A stretch of 25,418 nt of DNA, from NCBI GenBank assembly GCA_905372565.1, contig CAJPPK010000023.1, forward strand, positions 1-25,418. Direction: 5' to 3'. The notes under the pieces are model-generated. The model worked only from the letters and a program-made list of their open reading frames with translations. It did no database searches and was not told the origin of the DNA. Source of the DNA: an uncultured Porphyromonas sp. Lineage in GTDB: Bacteria > Bacteroidota > Bacteroidia > Bacteroidales > Porphyromonadaceae. Of this stretch, positions 1-5,542 are shown in pieces; position 1 is the stretch's first letter; every line of letters starts with the position of its first letter. Position numbers and translations under genes: made by a program.

Positions 1-180
1 GAAGGCTACCTCAGAGACCATCATCCCGAGCTAGTGGCCAACAGCGCCTTCATCGTAGGCTCGCTCCCATCCTCCTGGGCAACAAGTCCATCCAAGCGGT
101 CTTCTCAGGGGGTACGAGCTCCACGATGACTTCGACGGCAGTCCTGAGTACGAGCTACTCTACACCGAGCTGACAGGTAC
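1..180 (+). pseudogene. Decayed coding fragment, readable only across three frames
   Basis: Coding-like peptide runs through this stretch but changes frame twice. Frame 1 reads EGYLRDHHPELVANSAFIVG (1-60). Frame 3 then reads LLGNKSIQAVFSGG (about 75-116). Frame 2 continues as YELHDDFDGSPEYELLYTEL (from 113). The three pieces join into one plausible protein segment with no overlap of meaning, which suggests a gene end broken by small indels. I do not recognise the family. The 5' part lies outside the window, so an intact neighbour cannot be excluded and base-calling errors could also give this pattern. Confidence 0.3.
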
Positions 181-184
181 CATC

Positions 185-275
185 GTCCTCCACACCAATT
201 TCCGACGTAGCCGCCTAAACACCTCCCCACCCCATTCGCCAAGGAAATCCTCTGTCCTCCACGCCAATTCCCGAC
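185..275. repeat. Imperfect 22-bp direct repeat, two copies 69 bp apart
   Basis: Copies at 185-206 and 254-275 share GTCCTCCAC-CCAATT-CCGAC with two substitutions. A weaker relative (CCTCCCCACCCCATT) lies midway at 222-236. No gene is visible from 180 to 440 on either strand. The two minus-strand open frames here have repeat-driven, low-complexity products rich in Gly, Trp and Arg and are not convincing. Confidence 0.4.
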
Positions 276-443
276 ACACCTCCCTGAGCATTTTCTCACC
301 CCTCTCCAGCCTACTTGTAGAGGGCATCTCGGAAGCCCCATTTTGGGACCGACAGTAGATCGCAAAAAAACCACCGCAGGGTTCTTTTTCCACCCACCAA
401 GGCAAGGGAAGGGAGACGCTACTTCCTCCCCTCAAGAAAGAGC

Positions 444-481
444 AGAGCCGAGACCCTCCGTAGTGTGAGGATCTCGGCTCT
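444..481 (-). terminator. Second terminator hairpin of the minus-strand unit
   Basis: AGAGCCGAGA (444-453) pairs perfectly with TCTCGGCTCT (472-481), and CCTC/GAGG (455-458/467-470) extends the stem inward. Read on the minus strand it is followed by GCTCTTTCTT, a modest T-rich tail. On the plus strand there is no T-tract. It probably backs up the hairpin at 503-550. Confidence 0.55.
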
Positions 482-502
482 AAACTATAGAGATAAAAGA
501 GA

Positions 503-550
503 GCGCCTCACGCTCTGCCAAGCCTAAGACTTGCATGGAGCGTGAGGCGC
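503..550 (-). terminator. Terminator after the small peptide gene
   Basis: A perfect 12-bp inverted repeat (503-514 with 539-550, arm GCGCCTCACGCT) encloses a 24-nt loop. On the minus strand the stem is followed by TCTCTTTTATCTCT. It lies about 50 bp beyond the stop of the 601-768 gene, so it likely ends the 2209-to-601 transcript. Confidence 0.65.
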
Positions 551-600
551 CTGTTGTATTCCCCTAGAGTTAGGGGCATAGTGACTTCTCGTGGAAGCTA

Positions 601-768
601 CTAGAGGTTGTTAGTACCACGAGTACCTGGACGACCCCAGTTATCATCGAACTCTGGATCCTCGAGATCTCCGTCGAAAGAGAACCCTACGAGCAGGTGG
701 AGAGACTGCGGAAGCACGAAGGTCTTAGCTTCAGGTGCCTGATAGGATTCCTTATATATCTTATTCAT
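601..768 (-). CDS. Small 55-residue peptide downstream of the fimbrillin-like gene
   Basis: An intact reading frame runs from ATG at 768 (minus) to TAG at 601 and gives 55 residues. It starts MNKIYKESYQAPEAKTFVLP, continues through a hydrophobic patch LLVGFSF at about 25-31, and ends in an acidic tract DGDLEDPEFDD followed by WGRPGTRGTNNL. It begins 28 bp after the stop of the 797-2209 gene and is followed by tandem minus-strand terminators, so it fits as the last gene of that unit. There is no signal peptide or clear membrane helix. Short MKK-type peptides of unknown role next to exported proteins occur repeatedly in Bacteroidota genomes, from general knowledge, and this has the same look. 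Function is unknown. Support comes from context, codon use and the terminator position, not from recognised homology. Confidence 0.6.
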   Translation of the reverse strand: MNKIYKESYQAPEAKTFVLPQSLHLLVGFSFDGDLEDPEFDDNWGRPGTRGTNNL

Positions 769-796
769 CTTAGTTTCTAGTCTTTCGTTGTGATTA

Positions 797-2209
797 TTAA
801 GGAATAGCCTCCCATTGAGCAGCCCCAGTCCAGTTCTTGTAGTTGCTCAAGATAACACCACCCACTGATTCAGCACGATTCACAGGCGTAGGTCTTACCT
901 CAAAGACAGGATAGTAGACCTTGTTATCGAGGGCCTTCCGATACGATGTCGTAGATCCAACCGCAGGCTTAAACTTCTCAAACTTATCAGCAATAGTTCC
1001 GAGCTTCTGATAGCCACTGCCAGGAGCCAGCGAGTATGCAGATCCATCATAGAAGAATTGTGCAGCACGTCTGATACCAACCGAACCATAGTCATCAACC
1101 TGAGGGAAGTACATAGCTATCACCATATCACCCTTAGCAGGCAGTTCACCTGCAGGAGTAGTCGAAACAGGAACCTGAAGCATCGTCTTGTACTCCATGA
1201 AGCGGTATCTATCACGCTGACCGATATTCACCTCCTTATACTTGCCGTTGAAGTTGGTCTCATCGACATACTGGGGATTCATATAGAATGCCCCGGTCTT
1301 ATTATCGAAGGAGAGCTGCTGATACTGAGCCACAGAGAGCGTAGGCGACACATCTAGATAAGTATACATACCTGGACGAAGAGCACGATAGCCCTTCTTC
1401 CCACTAGCATCAGTATACGGAGCATTTGTCGCTGGATTGATCCTCGTGATATACTTAGGGAAGGTATTGTGGATACGAACCATCATGAGATAGCCCATCA
1501 TCTTGAGCTTCATGCGAACATTATTCTTCGTGCTGATCTCATGAACCTTCCCGTTCTTATGATAGCGCCACCCAAGTGGGTTAGCCTCACTTTTAAGCAT
1601 CACGAAGTTCCCGGGGAGCGTCACGCCATCGTCCCAACTCGTAATGACGTGAGGACCCTTATTGGTGAAGTTTAGGTTCCCGAGATCATTGCCGATAACG
1701 ACCGAGACATAGCAGTTATCCATATTTCTACCCACCATTTCAGCAAAGATTTTCCTATACTCCCCGTTTGCATCAAAGCCAGACACTAGACCATCGTAAC
1801 CGATGCTTTTACCATCGTTATAGACACGGAAGGGGGCATTGAAGGGAACATACTTGTGCGTGATTCCATCATAGATGTAAATCATACCAGTCAGGCGATC
1901 CGCGCTCCGGCCCACTCCATCGGCATAGGCACGAAGGTCGATCAGCTTCTTATCTGCGGCACCAGTCTTGATAGTAGGGAAAACGGCCCTCGGCTGCTGA
2001 GTAGCATCAAAGCCACCAGCCACTTCTTCAAAATCCTCAACATCCAAGCGGAGGCTCAGACGAATACCTTCCTCACCGGAATCTTCACCGGTCAGGGCAA
2101 CAGGCGCTTCTTGATTCTGCACCTTTGGTTCAGTTGACACAACGGGCGTCTCCTTCGAGCAGGAGGCAAAGATCCCCGCAACAGCCAACAGCATAAATAG
2201 TTTTCTCAT
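797..2209 (-). CDS. Fimbrillin-like surface lipoprotein (tentative)
   Basis: A 470-residue exported protein. The N-terminus MRKLFMLLAVAGIFASC is a lipoprotein signal with a lipobox-like FAS-C and acylated Cys17, followed by a Ser/Thr/Glu-rich linker to about residue 50. The mature part is beta-rich, with many Tyr/Asn/Gly turns and no membrane helix. An Arg at QQPR-AVFP, about residue 74, sits where type V fimbrillins of Porphyromonas (FimA/Mfa1 families) are cut by Arg-gingipain. That resemblance in length, lipidation and candidate cleavage site is the whole basis of the call. No diagnostic motif is seen. It is a single gene with a peptide gene 28 bp downstream and no recognisable usher or accessory fimbrial genes in the window. 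It could equally be another Bacteroidota cell-surface lipoprotein. Presence of the gene is certain; the function is not. Confidence 0.5.
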   Translation of the reverse strand: MRKLFMLLAVAGIFASCSKETPVVSTEPKVQNQEAPVALTGEDSGEEGIRLSLRLDVEDFEEVAGGFDATQQPRAVFPTIKTGAADKKLIDLRAYADGVGRSADRLTGMIYIYDGITHKYVPFNAPFRVYNDGKSIGYDGLVSGFDANGEYRKIFAEMVGRNMDNCYVSVVIGNDLGNLNFTNKGPHVITSWDDGVTLPGNFVMLKSEANPLGWRYHKNGKVHEISTKNNVRMKLKMMGYLMMVRIHNTFPKYITRINPATNAPYTDASGKKGYRALRPGMYTYLDVSPTLSVAQYQQLSFDNKTGAFYMNPQYVDETNFNGKYKEVNIGQRDRYRFMEYKTMLQVPVSTTPAGELPAKGDMVIAMYFPQVDDYGSVGIRRAAQFFYDGSAYSLAPGSGYQKLGTIADKFEKFKPAVGSTTSYRKALDNKVYYPVFEVRPTPVNRAESVGGVILSNYKNWTGAAQWEAIP

Positions 2210-2435
2210 TCTCTAAAATTAATTGTTACTGATAAACACTTTGCAAACCCAGCATCCTCTCCAAACCTCCCAAGACTTCCAAGTCTATATATTAGCTAGA
2301 CACAAGGAGTAACTTAGCGAGTAGACAGACCCATCATAAGACAAGCCCTATCCTCCATTGAAGCAGGTGCAAAAAAAACACCTCCCAGCCCATCTACATA
2401 AGACCAGAGGTATCGGATTTGCTTCTTTTCGGATG

Positions 2436-2443
2436 CAAAATTA
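2436..2443 (-). promoter_or_regulatory. Possible -7 box for the fimbrillin-like gene
   Basis: The minus strand reads TAATTTTG, a match to the Bacteroidota -7 consensus TAnnTTTG. TTTG copies lie upstream, but at 11 and 16 bp instead of the usual 19-21. If used, the leader would be about 220 nt, much longer than others in this window. A nearer one-mismatch box, TAGACTTG, lies around 2280 on the same strand. Confidence 0.25.
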
Positions 2444-2559
2444 AGAAGAATAAACAAACCAAACCACGACATAAACCCATTATCCATGCACATGCCCCCC
2501 GCAAGCATCCATGCCGTGCTGCAATGGGATCGACTTGCTACACTACCGTTTGACTAGAT

Positions 2560-2660
2560 CAGATAGACGTCTGTGATAAAACGAGGTAAAGGGGAATGAC
2601 ACTTCCCTCTCTCTCCGCAGTGAGTGTCGTAACCAACGAGGTTACGGCACTTTTCTTTTA
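2560..2660 (+). ncRNA. Candidate small RNA ending at an orphan terminator
   Basis: A clear plus-strand terminator at 2624-2660 has no plus-strand gene before it. The nearest upstream gene runs the other way and starts at 2209. A short transcript could start near 2560-2570, where TACCGTTTG resembles the -7 box with one extra base. The 5' end is a guess. A 27-codon frame starting ATG at 2596 runs through the hairpin and is an alternative reading. Confidence 0.25.
2624..2660 (+). terminator. Orphan plus-strand terminator
   Basis: GTGTCGTAACC (2624-2634) pairs with GGTTACGGCAC (2640-2650): 11 bp with one G-U wobble, loop AACGA. It is followed by TTTTCTTTTA. This is a textbook intrinsic terminator shape but it follows no annotated plus-strand gene. 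Confidence 0.6.
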
Positions 2661-2790
2661 TGAAGTGGCGTCGACTTGAGATACGAGCTCGCTGATCCCA
2701 TACTCCGACCTCCCCCGACCAGATCCAAGGCGCACACCGAGCCCGCCATGCCTTGGCTCTAGGTTAGCACACACCTTGATCTCTCTACCC

Positions 2791-2798
2791 TATCTTTG
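2791..2798 (+). promoter_or_regulatory. -7 box TATCTTTG for the 2831 gene
   Basis: Exact TAnnTTTG match whose last base lies 33 bp before the ATG, the same spacing as other promoters in this window. No good TTTG -33 element is seen at 19-21 bp upstream. Confidence 0.6.
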
Positions 2799-2830
2799 TA
2801 CCGCAAGATCAAGACCCCAAGGCAAATACA

Positions 2831-3559
2831 ATGACGATTACAGAAGTGAGAGATGCTCTCCAGAAAGAAGATCCCCATGAGCTATTTAAGCTACATCATG
2901 CTTGGGTAAGCACCCTAATCCCATTTTGGAGGCAAGCGGTGATCCGAATCGCAGAGCTGACCGGCACGTCGACAGACCGCAGGGACAAGCACTTGAGAGC
3001 TATAGAGCAATCCATAACCCTACTACCCGCCTGGCGATCGAAGCAGATAACCTATGTCAAGGCTAGACGTAGAGAGATCGACAGCGCCATTAGTTTCATC
3101 CGGAATGCAGTCTTAACTAATCCGGTCTCGAAGTATGCCTTCGCCCCCGTCTGCAGAAATCTAGCGGGCATCTTACGTCACTCCTTATCCATCTCCACCT
3201 TCGGCTACAGCGACGAACAGCTACCAGACGTATTAGCCCACGACATTTACAATCTAGCCACCTGCCATACGCTATTCCCCTTTGACACCAGTGACTTCGT
3301 ATGCTTCCTCTCCGGCAAGGGATCTCCCCAGACCGACGGGTCCACTGGGGAGAACTGGCACCTCATGATGGATCGTGCCGGTGAAGTACTCGGCATTCGC
3401 CCCCTCATCGAGGCCATAGATCAGCAAGCAAGGTTTATATGGGACAGCTACAGCGCACCCTTTGCCTGGGTGTATGACGAAGCCGTTTGGACTCGGGAGA
3501 TCCCCAACCTCTCCATGGAGCTACACTACATCGCCCAAAGGGCCTTTCACCAACGATAA
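2831..3559 (+). CDS. Hypothetical protein, 242 residues, family not recognised
   Basis: This is a soluble-looking protein with no signal peptide and no membrane helix. It appears mostly helical, with a basic centre (KARRREIDSAISF at about residue 76-88) and an aromatic C-terminal third (WDSYSAPFAWVYDEAVW at about 199-215). I see no catalytic motif, metal ligand pattern or DNA-binding helix-turn-helix that I can name. The start at 2831 is supported by the TATCTTTG box 33 bp upstream. It appears monocistronic: the downstream lipoprotein gene has its own promoter box, and no strong terminator is evident after the stop. Codon use matches its neighbours, so it is a genuine gene of unknown function. 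Confidence 0.75.
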   Translation: MTITEVRDALQKEDPHELFKLHHAWVSTLIPFWRQAVIRIAELTGTSTDRRDKHLRAIEQSITLLPAWRSKQITYVKARRREIDSAISFIRNAVLTNPVSKYAFAPVCRNLAGILRHSLSISTFGYSDEQLPDVLAHDIYNLATCHTLFPFDTSDFVCFLSGKGSPQTDGSTGENWHLMMDRAGEVLGIRPLIEAIDQQARFIWDSYSAPFAWVYDEAVWTREIPNLSMELHYIAQRAFHQR

Positions 3560-3564
3560 GACCA

Positions 3565-3649
3565 AGGTCTCTGCATTAGATCAGCAAGGCATCCGCTAGC
3601 TAGGCATGCCCTCTCGACAAGGTATCCCGAGAGACAGAAAGGTCTACCA
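3565..3649. repeat. Degenerate copies of the AGGTNNACCT palindrome
   Basis: AGGTCTCTGC (3565), AGGCATCCGC (3587), AGGCATGCCC (3602), AGGTATCCCG (3620) and AGGTCTACCA (3640) resemble the palindrome core of the 22-bp arrays elsewhere in the window. Spacing is irregular (22, 15, 18, 20). They lie just upstream of the 3689 promoter box, and this could be an eroded array. The evidence is weaker than for the other loci. Confidence 0.35.
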
Positions 3650-3688
3650 TAGCTCGGTCTTTGGCTTCCTACTATCTAAGAAGTAACG

Positions 3689-3696
3689 TATCTTTG
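3689..3696 (+). promoter_or_regulatory. -7 box TATCTTTG for the lipoprotein-rsmG unit
   Basis: Exact match to TAnnTTTG, 25 bp before the ATG at 3721. A TTTG lies at 3660-3663, 25 bp upstream, longer than the usual 19-21 spacing. Confidence 0.6.
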
Positions 3697-3720
3697 TGTT
3701 AAAGAATTCATACATAGAAG

Positions 3721-4581
3721 ATGAAACCATTCCATACCCTGCTTCCCTTAGGGATCTTCGTTAGTGCTTGCCTTCTCGGGAGCGGGACCTCATGCTCTTC
3801 CCATAGTCATGGGAGTAGTGACTCCACACAGACCTCCTCTTCCTTCGAGCTAGCTCTTGACTCGGTCGTCGTACGGGACACCCTGTACGATCAGCAGGCT
3901 ACCCGCAGTGGCTCTGCCGTAGCTGTAGACCTAGTCTTCCGCTATCCCTCAGGGGACAGCACGCTAGTCGCTCTCTTCACTCGCGCATTCTTCGGTGACG
4001 AGTTCCGGTCTACTAGCCCTCGTGAGACGATGACACGCTTCGTCCAGAAGATCCGAGAGGAGTATCTCTTCGGCGCACTAGAGGGCGAAGAGGGTTTCTC
4101 AAAGGAGGAGCTCACATCCATGCAGAGCACGCTCGCTATGAAGAATAAGGTCAGCTACACCGACTCCCTCGTAGTCTCGATCGAGAAGACAGAGTCCAAC
4201 TACTCCAACGGAGCTGCCCATGGTATGGAGGGGATCTCCTATCACAATATCGACCGCCGAAGACATAGTCTCATCAGCGAAGGGGATCTATTCATCGAGG
4301 GCTACACATCACCTCTGAGCAAGATCCTCCAGCGCTGTATCCTCCGAGACTATCAGGCCAAGACCATCGAAGACCTCTTCAACGAAACGAGCATTGACGC
4401 TAGCGAGATGCCACCGAATAATAACTTCGCCATCACACGCGATGGTCTCATCTATTACTTCAATCCCTATGAGATCGCCCCTTATGTCGCAGGTATCATT
4501 CAGGTGCGTGTCCCCTATGAGGAGCTACGTCTGATCCTGCGCCCTGGCTCACTCCTCTATGCCTATCTCCCTGCCAACTAG
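3721..4581 (+). CDS. DUF3298/RsiV-type lipoprotein
   Basis: A 286-residue predicted lipoprotein. The signal peptide ends at GSGTSC (Cys25), followed by a Ser/His-rich linker. The C-terminal half matches what I know of DUF3298 proteins: SNGAAHGMEGISYHNID near residues 161-177, LISEGDLF, then IYYFNPYEIAPYVAGIIQV and VPYEEL near the end. DUF3298 occurs in the extracytoplasmic part of RsiV-type anti-sigma factors and in many stand-alone envelope lipoproteins. Here there is no anti-sigma N-terminus and no sigma factor gene beside it, so a regulatory role is not suggested. It starts 25 bp after a TATCTTTG box. It ends 9 bp before rsmG and is probably co-transcribed with it. The exact role is unknown. 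Confidence 0.75.
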   Translation: MKPFHTLLPLGIFVSACLLGSGTSCSSHSHGSSDSTQTSSSFELALDSVVVRDTLYDQQATRSGSAVAVDLVFRYPSGDSTLVALFTRAFFGDEFRSTSPRETMTRFVQKIREEYLFGALEGEEGFSKEELTSMQSTLAMKNKVSYTDSLVVSIEKTESNYSNGAAHGMEGISYHNIDRRRHSLISEGDLFIEGYTSPLSKILQRCILRDYQAKTIEDLFNETSIDASEMPPNNNFAITRDGLIYYFNPYEIAPYVAGIIQVRVPYEELRLILRPGSLLYAYLPAN

Positions 4582-4590
4582 ATTTACCCT

Positions 4591-5223
4591 ATGTCCGCTT
4601 CGCTCGACCTACTGAAGAAATACTTCCCGCACCTCACCCCCGAGCAGTGCAGCCAGTTTGAAGCCTTGGACGCTCTATATCGAGAGTGGAATGCCAAGAT
4701 CAACGTCATCTCTCGCAAGGATATTGACTCGCTCTACGAGCACCATATCTTGCATTCGCTAGGTATCGCCCAAATGATCCGCTTCAAGCCTGGTACGAGG
4801 ATCATCGACTTCGGTACGGGCGGTGGCTTCCCTGGCATCCCTCTGGCGATCCTCTTCCCCGAGTGTGACTTCCTCCTCGTCGACAGCATCGGCAAGAAGG
4901 TGCGGGTAGCTGGGGCCGTAGCCGAAGCCCTAGGGCTCAAGAACGTCCGCACACTCCACGGCCGAGGCGAAGACGTCAAGGAGCAGTTTGACTTCGTCGT
5001 CAGTCGTGCTGTGATGCGCCTGGATGAGCTGGTAGGCTTCACACGACGTCTCGTCCACGGAGAGCACCGTAATGGCATGCCGAACGGACTCATCTGCCTC
5101 AAGGGCGGAGAGCTCCAAGCCGAGATACGCCCCTTCAAGCGGATCGTCGAGGTACAAGATCTCTGGCCGACCTTCAGCGAGGAATACTTCAAGACGAAGA
5201 AGGTCGTCTATCTACCGCTCTAG
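4591..5223 (+). CDS. rsmG: 16S rRNA (guanine-527-N7)-methyltransferase RsmG
   Basis: RsmG (GidB) uses S-adenosylmethionine to methylate N7 of G527 in 16S rRNA, in the cytoplasm. The 210-residue length is normal for the family. The N-terminal helices lead to the family's NVISRKD segment and the H(I/L)LHSL motif near 50. The SAM-binding loop DFGTGGGFPGIPLA lies at 73-86. LLVDSIGKKVRV follows as motif II, and FDFVVSRAV as the motif IV region. It follows the DUF3298 lipoprotein gene by 9 bp and is closed by a strong terminator at 5240. In many bacteria loss of this enzyme gives low-level streptomycin resistance. Nothing unusual is seen in the sequence. Confidence 0.93.
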   Translation: MSASLDLLKKYFPHLTPEQCSQFEALDALYREWNAKINVISRKDIDSLYEHHILHSLGIAQMIRFKPGTRIIDFGTGGGFPGIPLAILFPECDFLLVDSIGKKVRVAGAVAEALGLKNVRTLHGRGEDVKEQFDFVVSRAVMRLDELVGFTRRLVHGEHRNGMPNGLICLKGGELQAEIRPFKRIVEVQDLWPTFSEEYFKTKKVVYLPL

Positions 5224-5239
5224 CGCACTCCCTTCGAGA

Positions 5240-5281
5240 AGAGGAGACCAGATCCGATGTGGCTGGTCTCCTCTTTTTTTT
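5240..5281 (+). terminator. Intrinsic terminator after rsmG
   Basis: A 12-bp perfect stem AGAGGAGACCAG (5240-5251) / CTGGTCTCCTCT (5263-5274) is followed by eight T residues. Confidence 0.92.
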
Positions 5282-5315
5282 ACCTACTCTGGGTACTATA
5301 GATCACTCCCTCTTA

Positions 5316-5407
5316 GTCACAATATACCTAACCGACAGACCACTATATACCCACCCGAGAGGTCACGATATACCTAACCGATCAGTCAGAATATACGTAA
5401 TCTCACG
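5316..5407. repeat. 23-bp tandem array, four units, ATATACCT core
   Basis: Four consecutive 23-bp units start at 5316, 5339, 5362 and 5385. Units 1 and 3 share GTCAC-ATATACCTAACCGA. Unit 2 has CTATATACCCACCCGA and unit 4 has GTCAGAATATACGTAA. A fifth, degenerate unit (5408-5430) keeps the CCGACAG end. The array occupies the gap between the rsmG terminator and the ptpA promoter, ending 96 bp before the -7 box. The rest of this 319-bp gap holds no gene. The TATACCT core links it to the 22-bp arrays at 16996, 20984 and 25122. Confidence 0.75.
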
Positions 5408-5503
5408 AAGGGAATAGAAGCCTCCGACAGCTCCGCTATCCTCCATCGGGTGACAAGCCGTACTCCCAGCCGTCAGGGCGCCTACTCAGCCAGCGATATT
5501 CTC

Positions 5504-5511
5504 TATCTTTG
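5504..5511 (+). promoter_or_regulatory. -7 box TATCTTTG for ptpA
   Basis: Exact TAnnTTTG match, 32 bp before the ATG at 5543. It lies inside the upstream extension of the reading frame, which argues that the longer frame from 5450 is not the translated start. Confidence 0.65.
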
Positions 5512-5542
5512 TACAAGCAAATACTCATTAAACTATAGGACA

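Larger units (their letters stand above)
2210..2830. other. Gene-poor 620-bp intergenic region
   Basis: It holds the leader of the minus-strand lipoprotein gene (2210-2443) and an orphan plus-strand terminator (2624-2660). It also contains the promoter of the 2831 gene (2791-2798). The 64-codon minus-strand frame at 2314-2508 covers the candidate promoter and has no protein-like character. A 27-codon plus-strand frame (2596-2679) overlaps the hairpin and is unsupported. Nothing else is recognised. Confidence 0.6.

Noticed and set aside
160..435. Minus-strand open frames of about 90 codons
   Set aside because: The products are driven by the imperfect DNA repeat (Gly/Trp/Arg-rich), the two frames overlap each other, and there is no promoter box or clear protein character.
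2314..2508. 64-codon minus-strand open frame
   Set aside because: It overlaps the candidate promoter of the lipoprotein gene, has mixed composition with no recognisable signal or domain, and is not followed by a spaced operon gene.
3611..3633. Hairpin CTCTCG/CGAGAG after the 2831 gene as a terminator
   Set aside because: The stem is only 6 bp with an 11-nt loop, and no T-tract follows on either strand.
5450..5542. Upstream in-frame extension of ptpA
   Set aside because: The extension contains the TATCTTTG promoter box. The ATG at 5543 starts a proper signal peptide.
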